Numbered from the stretch's first letter, positions 1 through 8,993 are shown. The stretch is 64,000 bases of DNA from Pseudomonas asturiensis (GCF_900143095.1 NZ_FRDA01000010.1:124001-188000), one strand, 5' to 3'. Notes: generated by a model not told the origin, from the sequence alone. A program made the numbers and translations.

Positions 1-1290
1 TTCATCGAGCACTGCGCGCTGGCGCCGTTGCCGGGTAAAGGCGCGTTTGCCGGTGCGATCCTGTCTCACGACTTCGTTGAAGCTGCGCTGATGCGCCGTG
101 CCGGCTGGGGTGTGTGGATTGCCTATGACCTGCCAGGCAGTTACGAAGAGTTGCCGCCCAACCTGCTGGACGAACTCAAGCGTGACCGCCGCTGGTGCCA
201 CGGCAACCTGATGAACTTCAGGCTGTTCCTGGTCAAGGGCATGCACCCGGTTCACCGTGCGGTGTTCCTGACGGGCGTGATGTCCTACCTGTCGGCCCCG
301 TTGTGGTTCTTCTTCCTGGTGCTGTCCACTGCCTTGCTGGCCGTCAACACGCTGATGGAGCCGACCTACTTCCTGGAACCGCGTCAGTTGTATCCGCTGT
401 GGCCACAATGGCACCCGGAAAAAGCCGTCGCGCTGTTCTCGACCACCATTGTCCTGTTGTTCCTGCCTAAACTGCTCAGCGTCATTCTGATCTGGGCCAA
501 GGGCGCGAAGGGCTATGGTGGCAAGTTCAAGGTCACCGTCTCGATGTTGCTGGAAATGCTGTTCTCGGTGCTGCTGGCCCCGGTTCGCATGCTGTTCCAC
601 ACCCGCTTCGTACTGGCCGCTTTCCTGGGCTGGGCAGCGACCTGGAACTCGCCGCAGCGCGACGATGACTCCACGCCATGGATCGAAGCAGTCAAACGTC
701 ACGGTCCGCAGACATTGCTCGGCGCTTGCTGGGCCGGTCTGGTCTTCTGGTTGAACCCCAGCTTCCTGTGGTGGCTGGCGCCGATTGTGGTGTCGCTGAT
801 GCTGTCGATTCCGGTGTCGGTGATTTCCAGCCGTACCGGTCTGGGGCTCAAGGCGCGTGACGAGAAGTTCTTCCTGATCCCGGAAGAGTTCGAGCCGCCG
901 CAGGAACTGATCTCTACCGATCAGTACACCCACGAGAACCGCTGGCACGCGCTGAAACAAGGCTTTATTCGTGCCGTGGTGGACCCGCAGCAGAATGCGC
1001 TGGCATGTGCGCTGGCGACGTCTCGTCACAAGCAGGCCAGGCCGATCGAAGTGGTCCGTATGGAACGCGTCGAGCATGCACTGAAGGTGGGGCCGGACAA
1101 GCTTGGCAATCACGAGCGCCTGATGCTGCTGAGCGATCCGGTTGCCTTGGGTCGTCTGCACGAGCTGGTCTGGAGCGACGGTCACGAACAGTGGCTGGCT
1201 GCCTGGAGAGCGTCCATCGAAGCCGATCCTCATGCGCCGTTGCTGCCTTTGCAGCCACTCAAGCCTGAGTCGGAACCGGTTCTGGCGTAA
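1..1290 (+). CDS. opgH: Glucans biosynthesis glucosyltransferase H, C-terminal part
   Basis: Inner-membrane glucosyltransferase that builds the beta-1,2 backbone of osmoregulated periplasmic glucans from UDP-glucose. The frame is open from base 1, so the gene starts outside the window; 429 residues are visible of a protein usually about 850 long. The visible part begins in the last piece of the GT2 catalytic domain: DELKRDRRWCHGNL fits the processive-glycosyltransferase RxRW motif. It continues with several long hydrophobic segments, for example around MSYLSAPLWFFFLVLSTALL and WWLAPIVVSLMLSIPVSV, and ends in a charged cytoplasmic tail. The partner opgG would be expected upstream. A strong terminator follows 14 bases after the stop. 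Family assignment is confident. Confidence 0.93.
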   Translation, partial: FIEHCALAPLPGKGAFAGAILSHDFVEAALMRRAGWGVWIAYDLPGSYEELPPNLLDELKRDRRWCHGNLMNFRLFLVKGMHPVHRAVFLTGVMSYLSAPLWFFFLVLSTALLAVNTLMEPTYFLEPRQLYPLWPQWHPEKAVALFSTTIVLLFLPKLLSVILIWAKGAKGYGGKFKVTVSMLLEMLFSVLLAPVRMLFHTRFVLAAFLGWAATWNSPQRDDDSTPWIEAVKRHGPQTLLGACWAGLVFWLNPSFLWWLAPIVVSLMLSIPVSVISSRTGLGLKARDEKFFLIPEEFEPPQELISTDQYTHENRWHALKQGFIRAVVDPQQNALACALATSRHKQARPIEVVRMERVEHALKVGPDKLGNHERLMLLSDPVALGRLHELVWSDGHEQWLAAWRASIEADPHAPLLPLQPLKPESEPVLA

Positions 1291-1303
1291 GCCACCCGGT
1301 TCG

Positions 1304-1340
1304 AAAAAGCCCCTGAAGCGCCGCTTCAGGGGCTTTTTTT
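1304..1340 (+). terminator. Intrinsic terminator after opgH
   Basis: A perfect stem (AAAAAGCCCCTGAAGCG pairing with CGCTTCAGGGGCTTTTT) ends in a run of eight T. It lies directly behind the opgH stop codon and ends the opgG-opgH transcript. Confidence 0.9.
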
Positions 1341-1376
1341 TAGGCGCTGATCCAGGCTCACCCGCTGAGCGACTGC

Positions 1377-1668
1377 CTTCGCGGACAAGTCCGCTCCCAC
1401 GGGTTGAAAACCCATCTCAGCCAGTGGGAGCGGACTTGTCCGCGAAGGGGCCGGTATATTCAGTCGAAGGGTTGCGGCTGGAAGTGAGTCTTCGTGAGCA
1501 AGCTCACTCCCACAGGTTGAAAACCGATTTCAGTCTGTGGGAGCGGACTTGTCCGCGAAGGGGCCGGTGTATTCGGCCGAGGTGTTGCGGCTGGAAGTCA
1601 GCCTTCGTGGACAAGTCCACTCCTACAAATCAAAACCGGTTTCAGCCAGTGGGAGCTTGCTTACGAAG
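1377..1668. repeat. Tandem array of three REP doublets (REPIN/BIME-like)
   Basis: Six copies of a Pseudomonas REP-type sequence (core GTGGGAGCGGACTTGTCCGCG) lie in alternating orientation at 1377-1400, 1424-1447, 1490-1513, 1537-1560, 1603-1626 and 1649-1668, forming three inverted pairs. Bases 1441-1553 and 1554-1666 are direct repeats with a period of 113 bp, so one doublet plus spacer has been tandemly copied. This fills the 426-bp gap between opgH and the chemoreceptor gene; no gene is seen in it. Confidence 0.85.
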
Positions 1669-1716
1669 AGGCTTGTGCTGACGCCACAGACCGTCTCGCT
1701 CATCGTCCCCGAGTGA

Positions 1717-3660
1717 TCACCCCACCCGAAATTTCCCCACCAACGCCTTCAGGTGCGAACCCAGACGCGCCAGCTCGACGCTCGACGCGGCGGTTTCGTC
1801 GCTGGCGGACGCGGTTTGCTCGGAGATGTCGCGCACGTTGATGACGTTGGCGTTGATCTGCTCGGCAACGGTGCTCTGCTCTTCACTGGCGGTCGCGATC
1901 TGTTCGTTCATCTGTTGAATGGTCGCCACGGTGCGGGTGATCTGTTCCAGCGCGCTGCCTGCCCTGCGGCTCAGGTCGACACTGCTGTCCGTCAGGCTGC
2001 GGCTGCTGTCGAGCGTGGTTGCCACCTGCTGAGTGCCGGTCTGCAGGGCGGCAATCAGTTCCTCGATTTCCTCGGTCGACTTCTGAGTACGCTGCGCCAG
2101 GCTGCGAACCTCGTCGGCCACCACCGCAAAACCACGTCCGGCCTCGCCAGCGCGGGCCGCTTCGATGGCGGCGTTCAGGGCCAGCAGGTTGGTTTGCTGC
2201 GAAACCGACTTGATCACGTCGAGAACACCAACGATCTTGCCGCTTTCCTGCTTGAGTTGATTCATCGCCTGGGTTGAGTTGACGACCTCACGAGCCAGCT
2301 GCTCTATCTGGGTAATGGCCTGGCCGACCACGTGATCACCTTCCCGCGCCTGCTGGTCTGCCTGTGCGGCAGAGTGCGATGCTTCCTGCGCGTTACGCGC
2401 AACCTCCTGAACAGTCGCAGTCATTTCGTTCATGGCGGTGGCGACCTGATCGGTCTCTTCCTTCTGGGTGTTGACCCCCGAGCAAGTCTGTTCGGTGACG
2501 GCCGACAACTGCTCGGCAGCGCTGGCAATCTGGGTAACGCCGTCGCCGATCCCGCCGATCAGGTCACGCAGGCTCAGGGTCATGGCCTGCATGCTGTTCT
2601 GCAACTGCCCCAGCTCATCGCGGCGTCCAAGCTGCAGATCCTTGCTCAGATCCCCTTGGGCGATGCGGGCTGCGGCGTTCAGCGTGTCGCGCAGCGGTAC
2701 CGTGATTTGTTGCGTCATGACCCAGGCGGCCAGCAGGCCGACCAGCAGGGCCAGCCCGGCGACGCCCGTCAGTGTTCGCCTTGAATCGGCCGCTTCGCTG
2801 TCGCGACGGGTTCCCTGCAGACTGCTCAATTCGGCAACGGCGCTGAGCATCTGATCGCCCAGACTCTCCATGGCCTCCTGGCCTGCTTCGGTCTTGATCT
2901 GGATCGCCTTGAACCGGGTCAGTTGCTCTCGATACTGCTGCAAGGCCTGATCGGCGGGCACCAGTGCCTGGATGTTCTCGTCGGCCTGGTCCTGCGAAAT
3001 CTGCTGCATTTCCTTGAGGGCTTCATCAATCGCAGCAATGGCTGAGACTTCATCGGCTTCCTTGCCGCTGAAGGTGTAGGCCTGCACCTGATAGCGCGCA
3101 ATCTGAATCTGCTGCTTGAGTTGCGAGAGGTTGGTGAATTCATCCATCCGCTCGCCGTTATCCTGTTCCTCGCTGACCGCCTTGAGGACTTCGGCTTCCA
3201 CCTGCGCAACAGCTTTCACGGCCTGTTCGGATTTGTGATCGAGCTGGGTGCGGGTCTGATCGCGAGCCTCGCGGTCAACCCCCAGATCGGTGAAGGTCTT
3301 TTCCATGCGGCTGATCAGTTTGCTTTGTGCGTCGAGGCTGGCCAGCGTGTCCGCTTCATCACTCTGTTTGCGCAGCAGTGTCAGGTGGGCCTCGATCTCG
3401 TTGAGCCGGTCCACGACCTTCGTGACGTTCTGTGGCGTATTTTCCACCCGCGCGATAATCCGCTCGGCGCGCAGGTCTTTGGTCAGGCTGTTGAGCCGGT
3501 CGGTGGAGGAGAGCGATTCGGAGCGCTCGATCATGGTGTCCAGACCGTGCCAGCCGGTCAGCGTGATGGCCAGCGTCAGCAGCAGCACCAGGCCGAAGCC
3601 CAGCGACAATTTGAGTCTGACGCTCAGGTTGCCAAGCGTTTTGGTGATCCTTCCGGGCAT
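1717..3660 (-). CDS. Methyl-accepting chemotaxis protein with HBM-type sensor domain
   Basis: Transmembrane chemoreceptor that signals through CheW/CheA. Layout (647 residues): short cytoplasmic N-terminus, TM1 about 15-40, periplasmic helical sensor about 41-295, TM2 about 297-319, HAMP about 320-372, then the methylation helices and signalling hairpin, whose tip contains QQTNLLALNAAIEAARAGEA near residue 490. The periplasmic part carries an ARYQV-AYTFSGKE segment typical of helical bimodular (HBM) sensors such as P. putida McpS and P. aeruginosa McpK (PA5072, alpha-ketoglutarate), and the position near tatC/rsmE matches PA5072. A TCA-type organic acid ligand is inference. The start at 3660 is chosen because AGGAG lies eight bases upstream; an in-frame ATG at 3687 lacks one. 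It sits head to tail with a paralogue. Confidence 0.9.
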   Translation of the reverse strand: MPGRITKTLGNLSVRLKLSLGFGLVLLLTLAITLTGWHGLDTMIERSESLSSTDRLNSLTKDLRAERIIARVENTPQNVTKVVDRLNEIEAHLTLLRKQSDEADTLASLDAQSKLISRMEKTFTDLGVDREARDQTRTQLDHKSEQAVKAVAQVEAEVLKAVSEEQDNGERMDEFTNLSQLKQQIQIARYQVQAYTFSGKEADEVSAIAAIDEALKEMQQISQDQADENIQALVPADQALQQYREQLTRFKAIQIKTEAGQEAMESLGDQMLSAVAELSSLQGTRRDSEAADSRRTLTGVAGLALLVGLLAAWVMTQQITVPLRDTLNAAARIAQGDLSKDLQLGRRDELGQLQNSMQAMTLSLRDLIGGIGDGVTQIASAAEQLSAVTEQTCSGVNTQKEETDQVATAMNEMTATVQEVARNAQEASHSAAQADQQAREGDHVVGQAITQIEQLAREVVNSTQAMNQLKQESGKIVGVLDVIKSVSQQTNLLALNAAIEAARAGEAGRGFAVVADEVRSLAQRTQKSTEEIEELIAALQTGTQQVATTLDSSRSLTDSSVDLSRRAGSALEQITRTVATIQQMNEQIATASEEQSTVAEQINANVINVRDISEQTASASDETAASSVELARLGSHLKALVGKFRVG

Positions 3661-3791
3661 TGAAATACTCCTGCGGTATGCGAACAAAAACAGGCTCCAA
3701 AAGGCAGAGAGCCTGCGTTATGAGCGCATCGGCGAGGAGGTGAATCACGTGACCTGAACAGGTCGTAGGAGATTTCCGAGTCGGCTGAATC

Positions 3792-3858
3792 AGTGACGGG
3801 CGTCACTCAATCGCCACGCTGATCATCCCCGCGCCGTGGCGTGCGCGCGGGAATCATC
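3792..3858. other. Hairpins between the two chemoreceptor genes
   Basis: Two inverted repeats: AGTGACG-gg-CGTCACT (3792-3807), and 14-bp arms with two mismatches at 3821-3834 / 3845-3858. The second follows the stop of the upstream receptor gene and may end its transcript, although no T-run follows. The first overlaps a 14-mer also present upstream of the other receptor gene. Confidence 0.4.
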
Positions 3859-3867
3859 CGCGGAGGG

Positions 3868-5784
3868 TCAGATGGTAAAGCGGCTCACCAGCGTTTGCAG
3901 GTGGGTGCCCAGTCGCGCCAGTTCAACGCTGGAGGCAGCGGTTTCTTCACTGGCGGCGGACGTCTGTTCCGAAACGTCACGTACGTTGATGATGCTGCGG
4001 TTGATCTCTTCGGCTGTCGCACTCTGCTGTTCAGCAGCGGCAGCGATCTGCTGGTTCATCGCCTGAATCGCCGAAACGGTCTTGGTGATGTTCTCCAGCG
4101 AGCCACCGGCGCGGCGCGTCAGGTCAACGCTGCTGGCACTCAGTTCACGACTGCTGTCCATGACGGTTGTCGCCTGTTGAGTACCGCTTTGCAGGCTGAC
4201 GATCAGGGCTTCAATCTCTTCGGTGGACTTCTGGGTGCGCTGCGCCAGGCTGCGCACTTCGTCGGCCACCACGGCAAAGCCACGGCCGGCTTCCCCGGCG
4301 CGGGCGGCTTCGATGGCGGCGTTCAGGGCCAGCAGGTTGGTCTGTTGGGCGACCGACTTGATGACATCCAGCACGCTGCCGATCTTGTCGCTTTCCTGCT
4401 TCAGGGCGCCCATGGCTTCGCTGGAGTTTCCAACAGCCGACGCCAGACGCTCGATCTGAGCGATGGCTTCATTGACGACGCGCTCGCCCTCGCGGGCTTG
4501 CTGGTCGGCGGCCACAGCGGCTTCGGAGGCTTCCTCGGCGTTGCGGGCGACTTCCTGCACGGTCGCTGTCATCTCGTGCATGGCGGTCGCAACCTGGTCA
4601 GTCTCGACCTTCTGGCTGTTGACGCCTGCACTGGTCTGTTCGGTAACGGCGGAAAGTTCTTCGGCTGCACTGGCGATCTGCGTGACGCCATCGCGAATGC
4701 CCCCCACCAGCTCGCGCAGGCTGAGGGTCATGCGCTGGATGGTGCTTTGCAGTCTGCCCAGTTCGTCCTTGCGGCCGACCTTCAGGTTGCGACTCAGATC
4801 GCCTGCGGCGACGCGCTCGACCACTTCCAGGGTTTCCTGCAGCGGTGTAGTGATCTGGCGGGTAATGATCCAGGCCGCCAGCACGCTGAACAGCAATGCC
4901 AGGGCTGTGGCCAGTGCAATCATCATGACGGCGTGGTCGCTTTCCTGATCGCGGCTCTTGTTCTGGCGGTCGATCATGTCGCTGCTGACGGCCAGCATTT
5001 TCACGCCAAGTGTGGTCATTTTCTCCAACGCTGCCTTGCTGGCGGCCTGCGAGTCGCGGTACACGCCGACGGCTGCGCGGTAGCCCTTTAGGCCTGCGAT
5101 GGCCTGCTGCAGGGTCGGAGCGAACTCAGAAGAGATGTCGCCGGCCAGCGTGTTGATGCCGGTGATCGCTTCATCAATGGCCTGGTTGGCGTTCTTCTCG
5201 AATTCCGGTCTGCCGCTGTAGGTGTAGCCGCGCACCTGGAAGCGGGCCTGCTGGATCAGCTTGCTGACACCCACAATGCCGTTGAAGGCCAGGATGTTGT
5301 CTTCTTTAAGCAATGCCGCTTCGATCTTGTTCGCCTGCTCCACCGCCTTGTCGGCGTTGTCGCCCATCTGGCTACGGCTGCCTTCGCGCACTTCGATGGC
5401 CTTGGTCATCTCGGAAAACGCTTGCTGATAATCACGGGCAGCCTGCAGTTGACCGTCCAGCAAGGCAATGTTTTCGGGGCTGCGCAGCATGTTTCGGGCT
5501 TGTTGAAGCGCGTCGTTCAGTTTCTTGAGGGCGTCGTTTACCGCGGTGGCGGTCTCGGCATTATAGAGGGCTTCATAGCGCATCCTGCTAATGCGCAGCT
5601 CCAGGGTCAGCTCGTTGATCTCGGCAATAGCGGTCACCCGATCGCCACGAGATATCAGGCCCTGAGTGCTGAACCAGGCCGTGATCGAGATCATGAGGGT
5701 CATCACCAGCACCAGGCCGAAGCCGATCGCCAATTTCAAGCTGACACTCGCGTTAGCAAGACTTTGAGTTAACCCGCGATACAT
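3868..5784 (-). CDS. Methyl-accepting chemotaxis protein with HBM-type sensor domain (paralogue)
   Basis: Second chemoreceptor of the same architecture (638 residues): TM1 about 13-33, periplasmic helical sensor to about 283, TM2 about 284-309, HAMP, and a canonical signalling tip QQTNLLALNAAIEAARAG near residue 480. The sensor contains ARFQVRGYTYSGRPEFE, the hallmark stretch of HBM domains. The cytoplasmic half is very like the neighbouring receptor, while the periplasmic half is more diverged, as expected for duplicated receptors with different ligands. Two ATGs lie six bases apart; the second (5784) is preferred because AGGA sits six bases before it and abuts the first. The 207-bp gap to the next receptor gene argues for separate promoters. 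Confidence 0.9.
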   Translation of the reverse strand: MYRGLTQSLANASVSLKLAIGFGLVLVMTLMISITAWFSTQGLISRGDRVTAIAEINELTLELRISRMRYEALYNAETATAVNDALKKLNDALQQARNMLRSPENIALLDGQLQAARDYQQAFSEMTKAIEVREGSRSQMGDNADKAVEQANKIEAALLKEDNILAFNGIVGVSKLIQQARFQVRGYTYSGRPEFEKNANQAIDEAITGINTLAGDISSEFAPTLQQAIAGLKGYRAAVGVYRDSQAASKAALEKMTTLGVKMLAVSSDMIDRQNKSRDQESDHAVMMIALATALALLFSVLAAWIITRQITTPLQETLEVVERVAAGDLSRNLKVGRKDELGRLQSTIQRMTLSLRELVGGIRDGVTQIASAAEELSAVTEQTSAGVNSQKVETDQVATAMHEMTATVQEVARNAEEASEAAVAADQQAREGERVVNEAIAQIERLASAVGNSSEAMGALKQESDKIGSVLDVIKSVAQQTNLLALNAAIEAARAGEAGRGFAVVADEVRSLAQRTQKSTEEIEALIVSLQSGTQQATTVMDSSRELSASSVDLTRRAGGSLENITKTVSAIQAMNQQIAAAAEQQSATAEEINRSIINVRDVSEQTSAASEETAASSVELARLGTHLQTLVSRFTI

Positions 5785-5900
5785 GACCATTCCTCGACGT
5801 CTGATTCTTGTGCGTACTCATCCCTATCGGCCAGTCACGTGTTAACTGAAGCGATTGAGTGACGACAAATGAAAGGAGCAGTCGACCCAGAGCGAAGGGC

Positions 5901-6608
5901 TTAGAACAAGCGCGCGAGCAGCGCAGTGACGGCGGTTTCGACCCGCAGAATACGGTCGCCCAGTTGCACCGGTTGCAGGCCGGATTTGCACAGCAGATCG
6001 ACTTCGTAGGGAATCCAGCCGCCTTCGGGACCGATGGCCAGCGTGACAGGTTCAGTGACGGCGCGCGGACAGGCAGGGTAGTCGCCGGGATGGCCTACCA
6101 GCCCCAAGGTGTCCATGGCCAGTTGCGGCAGGCGGTCTTCGACGAAGGGCTTGAAGCGTTTCTCGATCACGATTTCCGGCAACACGCTGTCGCGCGCCTG
6201 CTCCAGGCCCAGAATCAGTTGCTCACGAATCGCTTCGGGCTCAAGAAACGGTGTCTGCCAGAAGCTCTTTTCCACTCGGTAGCTGTTGAGCAGAATGACC
6301 TTCGGCACCCCCATGGTCGCAACGGTCTGAAACACCCGGCGCAGCATCTTGGGGCGCGGCAGGGCCAGCAGCAGGGTCAGTGGCAGCTTGGCAGGCGGCT
6401 CACTGTTCAGCGAAACACGCAGCTCGGCCTCATGGGGATCCAGACGCAGCAGCTCTGCAGTGCCGAGCAGGCCGTTGACGCGACCGACCCGAACGCTGTC
6501 GCCGACCTCGGCACGGTGCACTTCCTGCAGGTGCTTGAGGCGACGATCACGCAGCGCAACCCGGTCGGGCGCAATGAAATCGGCCTCTTCAAGTAACAGC
6601 AGATTCAC
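5901..6608 (-). CDS. rsmE: 16S rRNA (uracil-1498 N3)-methyltransferase
   Basis: Methylates U1498 of 16S rRNA, using SAM, in the assembled 30S subunit. The 235-residue length is typical. An N-terminal PUA-like domain (HRAEVGDSVRVG, VNGLLGTAELL) precedes a SPOUT/trefoil-knot catalytic domain with the family motifs AIGPEGGW near residue 192 and LGDRILRVETA near residue 217. The start codon overlaps the tatC stop (ATGA), so it is the last gene of the ubiE to rsmE run, translationally coupled to tatC. Confident. Confidence 0.94.
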   Translation of the reverse strand: MNLLLLEEADFIAPDRVALRDRRLKHLQEVHRAEVGDSVRVGRVNGLLGTAELLRLDPHEAELRVSLNSEPPAKLPLTLLLALPRPKMLRRVFQTVATMGVPKVILLNSYRVEKSFWQTPFLEPEAIREQLILGLEQARDSVLPEIVIEKRFKPFVEDRLPQLAMDTLGLVGHPGDYPACPRAVTEPVTLAIGPEGGWIPYEVDLLCKSGLQPVQLGDRILRVETAVTALLARLF

Positions 6609-7402
6609 GGCTGAGTCGCGGGCGGCTGGTCTTGCTTGTCGGCCTCTTCTTCATCGTCAGGGTGTTCGCCGCGTTTCTTGATCAACCCGCTGCACAACAC
6701 ACCCAGCTCGAACAGCAGCCACATCGGCACGGCCAGCAGGGTCTGCGAGAAGATGTCCGGCGGGGTAAGAATCATGCCGACCACGAAGCAGCCGATGATC
6801 ACGTACGGGCGGATCTTCTTCAGGTACTTCACGTCGACGATGCCGATCCAGACCAGCAGCACCACGGCCACGGGAATCTCGAACGCCACGCCGAAGGCGA
6901 AGAACAGGGTCATCACGAAGTCGAGGTAGCTGGCGATGTCGGTCATCATCGACACCCCTTCCGGGGTGACGCTGGCGAAGAAGTGGAAAATCAGCGGGAA
7001 GACCAGGAAGTAGGCAAACGCCATGCCGGCGTAGAACAGGATGATGCTCGACACTAGCAGTGGAATGGCCACACGCTTTTCGTGCTTGTACAGCCCTGGT
7101 GCAATGAAACCCCAGATCTGATGGAGGATCACCGGCATGGACAGAAACAGCGCCACCATCATGGTCAGCTTGAACGGCGTGATGAATGGTGAGGCCACGT
7201 CGGTGGCGATCATCGTTGCGCCTTCGGGCAGATAGACCCGCAGCGGTGCGGACACCAGCGTGTAGATCTTCTGCGTGAAGTAGAACAGGCCCGCAAAGAT
7301 CAGAAACACTGCGGCAACGCAGCGCAACAGGCGTGTGCGCAACTCGGTGAGGTGCGAGATCAGCGGCATTTGCTGATCGTTTTCCGGGGTATCTGCGCTC
7401 AT
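6605..7402 (-). CDS. tatC: Sec-independent protein translocase subunit TatC
   Basis: Polytopic core of the twin-arginine translocase and, with TatB, the receptor for RR signal peptides. The 265 residues contain six predicted membrane helices. Diagnostic segments are LISHLTELRTRLL at the N-terminus (signal-peptide binding face) and FFAFGVAFEIPV in the middle (the conserved F-x-G-x-x-F-E-x-P motif). The C-terminal tail is unusually acidic (HPDDEEEADKQ). It overlaps tatB by four bases upstream and rsmE by four bases downstream. Confidence 0.96.
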   Translation of the reverse strand: MSADTPENDQQMPLISHLTELRTRLLRCVAAVFLIFAGLFYFTQKIYTLVSAPLRVYLPEGATMIATDVASPFITPFKLTMMVALFLSMPVILHQIWGFIAPGLYKHEKRVAIPLLVSSIILFYAGMAFAYFLVFPLIFHFFASVTPEGVSMMTDIASYLDFVMTLFFAFGVAFEIPVAVVLLVWIGIVDVKYLKKIRPYVIIGCFVVGMILTPPDIFSQTLLAVPMWLLFELGVLCSGLIKKRGEHPDDEEEADKQDQPPATQP

Positions 7403-7860
7403 GGGGCTCGCGGTGGCAATGACGAATCGTGGGCGGGAGAGGGCGTCGCGACCGGGGCCGACACGGCGGCAGGCTTCGCGGTTTTCTCGAGCGTCAGTGG
7501 TGCCTTCACAACAGGCTCGGCCGGGCCGATTTCGCTGTGCGATGGCGTGTCGGCAGCCATTTCCTGCGGCGCTGGCGGCGGAGTGACCGGCTCGTACGCC
7601 ACTTCAGGATGCTGTTGCTGAGCAAACATTTTGCGCGCTTCATCTTCCAGCGAAAGAATGTGCTCGTTGTGCAGTTGCCGACGAATCTCGTCGGCACCGA
7701 TTTCACGTTCAACTTCCTGTTTGATCGCGTTGAAGCTGCGCTTCAGTCGGCCTATCCACAGACCTGCGGTGCGTGCTGCGCCGGGCAGTCGCTCGGGGCC
7801 CAGCACCAGCAGGGCCACGAGTCCGACCAGCAGCAGTTCAGAGAAGCTGATACCGAACAT
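7399..7860 (-). CDS. tatB: Sec-independent protein translocase subunit TatB
   Basis: Single-span Tat subunit that forms the substrate receptor with TatC. The start is placed at 7860 (MFGISFSELLLVG), the invariant family N-terminus; an upstream in-frame codon would extend the protein back into tatA. The 153 residues comprise an N-terminal membrane helix, the GPERLP hinge, an amphipathic helix (GRLKRSFNAIKQEVEREIG) and a long Pro/Ala/Glu-rich cytoplasmic tail. tatA ends four bases upstream. Confidence 0.95.
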   Translation of the reverse strand: MFGISFSELLLVGLVALLVLGPERLPGAARTAGLWIGRLKRSFNAIKQEVEREIGADEIRRQLHNEHILSLEDEARKMFAQQQHPEVAYEPVTPPPAPQEMAADTPSHSEIGPAEPVVKAPLTLEKTAKPAAVSAPVATPSPAHDSSLPPRAP

Positions 7861-7864
7861 GGTC

Positions 7865-8152
7865 TTAAACCTGGTCTTTGCGGGTCGGCTCTTCGACTTT
7901 ATGCGCCTGCGCATCGATGGTATGCGGCTGATTCAGGGGCGAGCCCTGCGGCGCGGTATAGGGCTGTTGCGGCTGCGGCTGTGGTTGCGGCGATGCCTGC
8001 TCGGCCGGTTTTTCGTCGTCATTCATGGCTTTGCGAAAGCCTTTGATCGACTCGCCAACGTCAGTGCCCAGACCCTTGAGTTTCTTGGTACCGAAAACCA
8101 GTACCACGACGATCAGGATGACGATCCAGTGTTTCCAGTCAAAAATACCCAT
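7865..8152 (-). CDS. tatA: Sec-independent protein translocase subunit TatA
   Basis: Pore-forming Tat subunit that oligomerises on TatBC-substrate complexes. The 95 residues begin MGIFDWKHWIVILIVVVLVF (membrane helix) followed by the FGTKKLKGLGTDVGESIKGF hinge and amphipathic helix typical of TatA rather than TatB, then a Gln/Pro-rich tail (PQPQPQPQQP). GAGGA stands eight bases before the ATG. First of tatABC and 46 bases downstream of hisE. Confidence 0.96.
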   Translation of the reverse strand: MGIFDWKHWIVILIVVVLVFGTKKLKGLGTDVGESIKGFRKAMNDDEKPAEQASPQPQPQPQQPYTAPQGSPLNQPHTIDAQAHKVEEPTRKDQV

Positions 8153-8198
8153 GAAACAGTCCTCGTAGAAGATTCTTCAAGTTCGAAAGGGGAGGCAG

Positions 8199-8531
8199 TC
8201 AGTCTGCTGTGCGGGCGGCTTTTTCCGCATGACCGGACAGCCCGAACCGGCGATCCAGTTCATCGAGCACAGCTTGTGGATGCTGACCCAGCGCTGCCAG
8301 CATTACCATGCTGTGAAACCACAGGTCAGCCGTTTCGTAGATCACGTCGCTGCAGTCACCGCTGACGGCAGCGTCCTTGGCGGCGATGATGGTTTCAACC
8401 GACTCTTCGCCGATTTTTTCCAGAATCTTGTTCAAACCCTTGTGATACAGGCTGGCGACATAGGAACTGTCGGCAGCGGCATCCTTGCGCGATTCCAGCA
8501 CCTCGGCCAGGCGGGACAGCGTATCAGTCAT
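8199..8531 (-). CDS. hisE: Phosphoribosyl-ATP pyrophosphatase
   Basis: Second step of histidine synthesis: hydrolyses phosphoribosyl-ATP to phosphoribosyl-AMP and pyrophosphate. The 110 residues carry the MazG-like signature EKIGEESVETIIAAKD and a later ETADLWFH helix. The ATG at 8531 (MTDTLSRLAEVL) is preferred over a TTG two codons upstream because it matches the family N-terminus. It follows hisI by a few bases. As usual in Pseudomonas, hisE and hisI are separate genes, not fused as in enterics. Confidence 0.94.
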   Translation of the reverse strand: MTDTLSRLAEVLESRKDAAADSSYVASLYHKGLNKILEKIGEESVETIIAAKDAAVSGDCSDVIYETADLWFHSMVMLAALGQHPQAVLDELDRRFGLSGHAEKAARTAD

Positions 8532-8533
8532 GT

Positions 8534-8926
8534 TCAATGGCCTGCGTGGTAAATGGCATCAGGATCTTTCAGGACCGGGTCTACGGTCTTCCAGCCTGAG
8601 TTTTCATACACTCGGTAGAAGCAACTTTCGCGACCTGTGTGGCACGCGATGCCGCCGATCTGCTCGACCATCAGGATAATGACGTCGGCGTCACAGTCCA
8701 GGCGCAGTTCATGCAGCTTTTGCACATGACCCGATTCTTCACCTTTGCGCCAGAGTTTGCCACGCGAACGCGACCAATAGATTGCACGATTCTCGGAAGC
8801 CGTCAGGCTCAGGGCCTCGCGGTTCATCCAGGCCATCATCAGTACGCGTCCGGTCTTGTGATCCTGTGCAATAGCAGGCACCAGACCGTCGCTGTTCCAG
8901 TGAATCTCGTCCAGCCAGTCTTTCAT
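8534..8926 (-). CDS. hisI: Phosphoribosyl-AMP cyclohydrolase
   Basis: Third step of histidine synthesis: opens the adenine ring of phosphoribosyl-AMP; a Zn/Mg enzyme. The 130 residues start MKDWLDEIHWN; GGAG stands six bases before this ATG, whereas the longer open frame upstream lacks a sensible start. The metal-site segments DCDADVIIL and GGIACHTGRESCFYR are intact. It is followed immediately by hisE and preceded, after 67 bases, by ubiB. Confidence 0.95.
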   Translation of the reverse strand: MKDWLDEIHWNSDGLVPAIAQDHKTGRVLMMAWMNREALSLTASENRAIYWSRSRGKLWRKGEESGHVQKLHELRLDCDADVIILMVEQIGGIACHTGRESCFYRVYENSGWKTVDPVLKDPDAIYHAGH

Positions 8927-8993
8927 ATCTACTCCGGCAGCCGGACTTGAGGCCCGGCGGGTTGAACAGTGTGCCAGCGCCATGCGCTGCTGG

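Noticed and set aside
1377..1668. Possible CRISPR array
   Set aside because: Repeats alternate in orientation, the spacers are themselves similar, and no cas genes are present; they are REP doublets.
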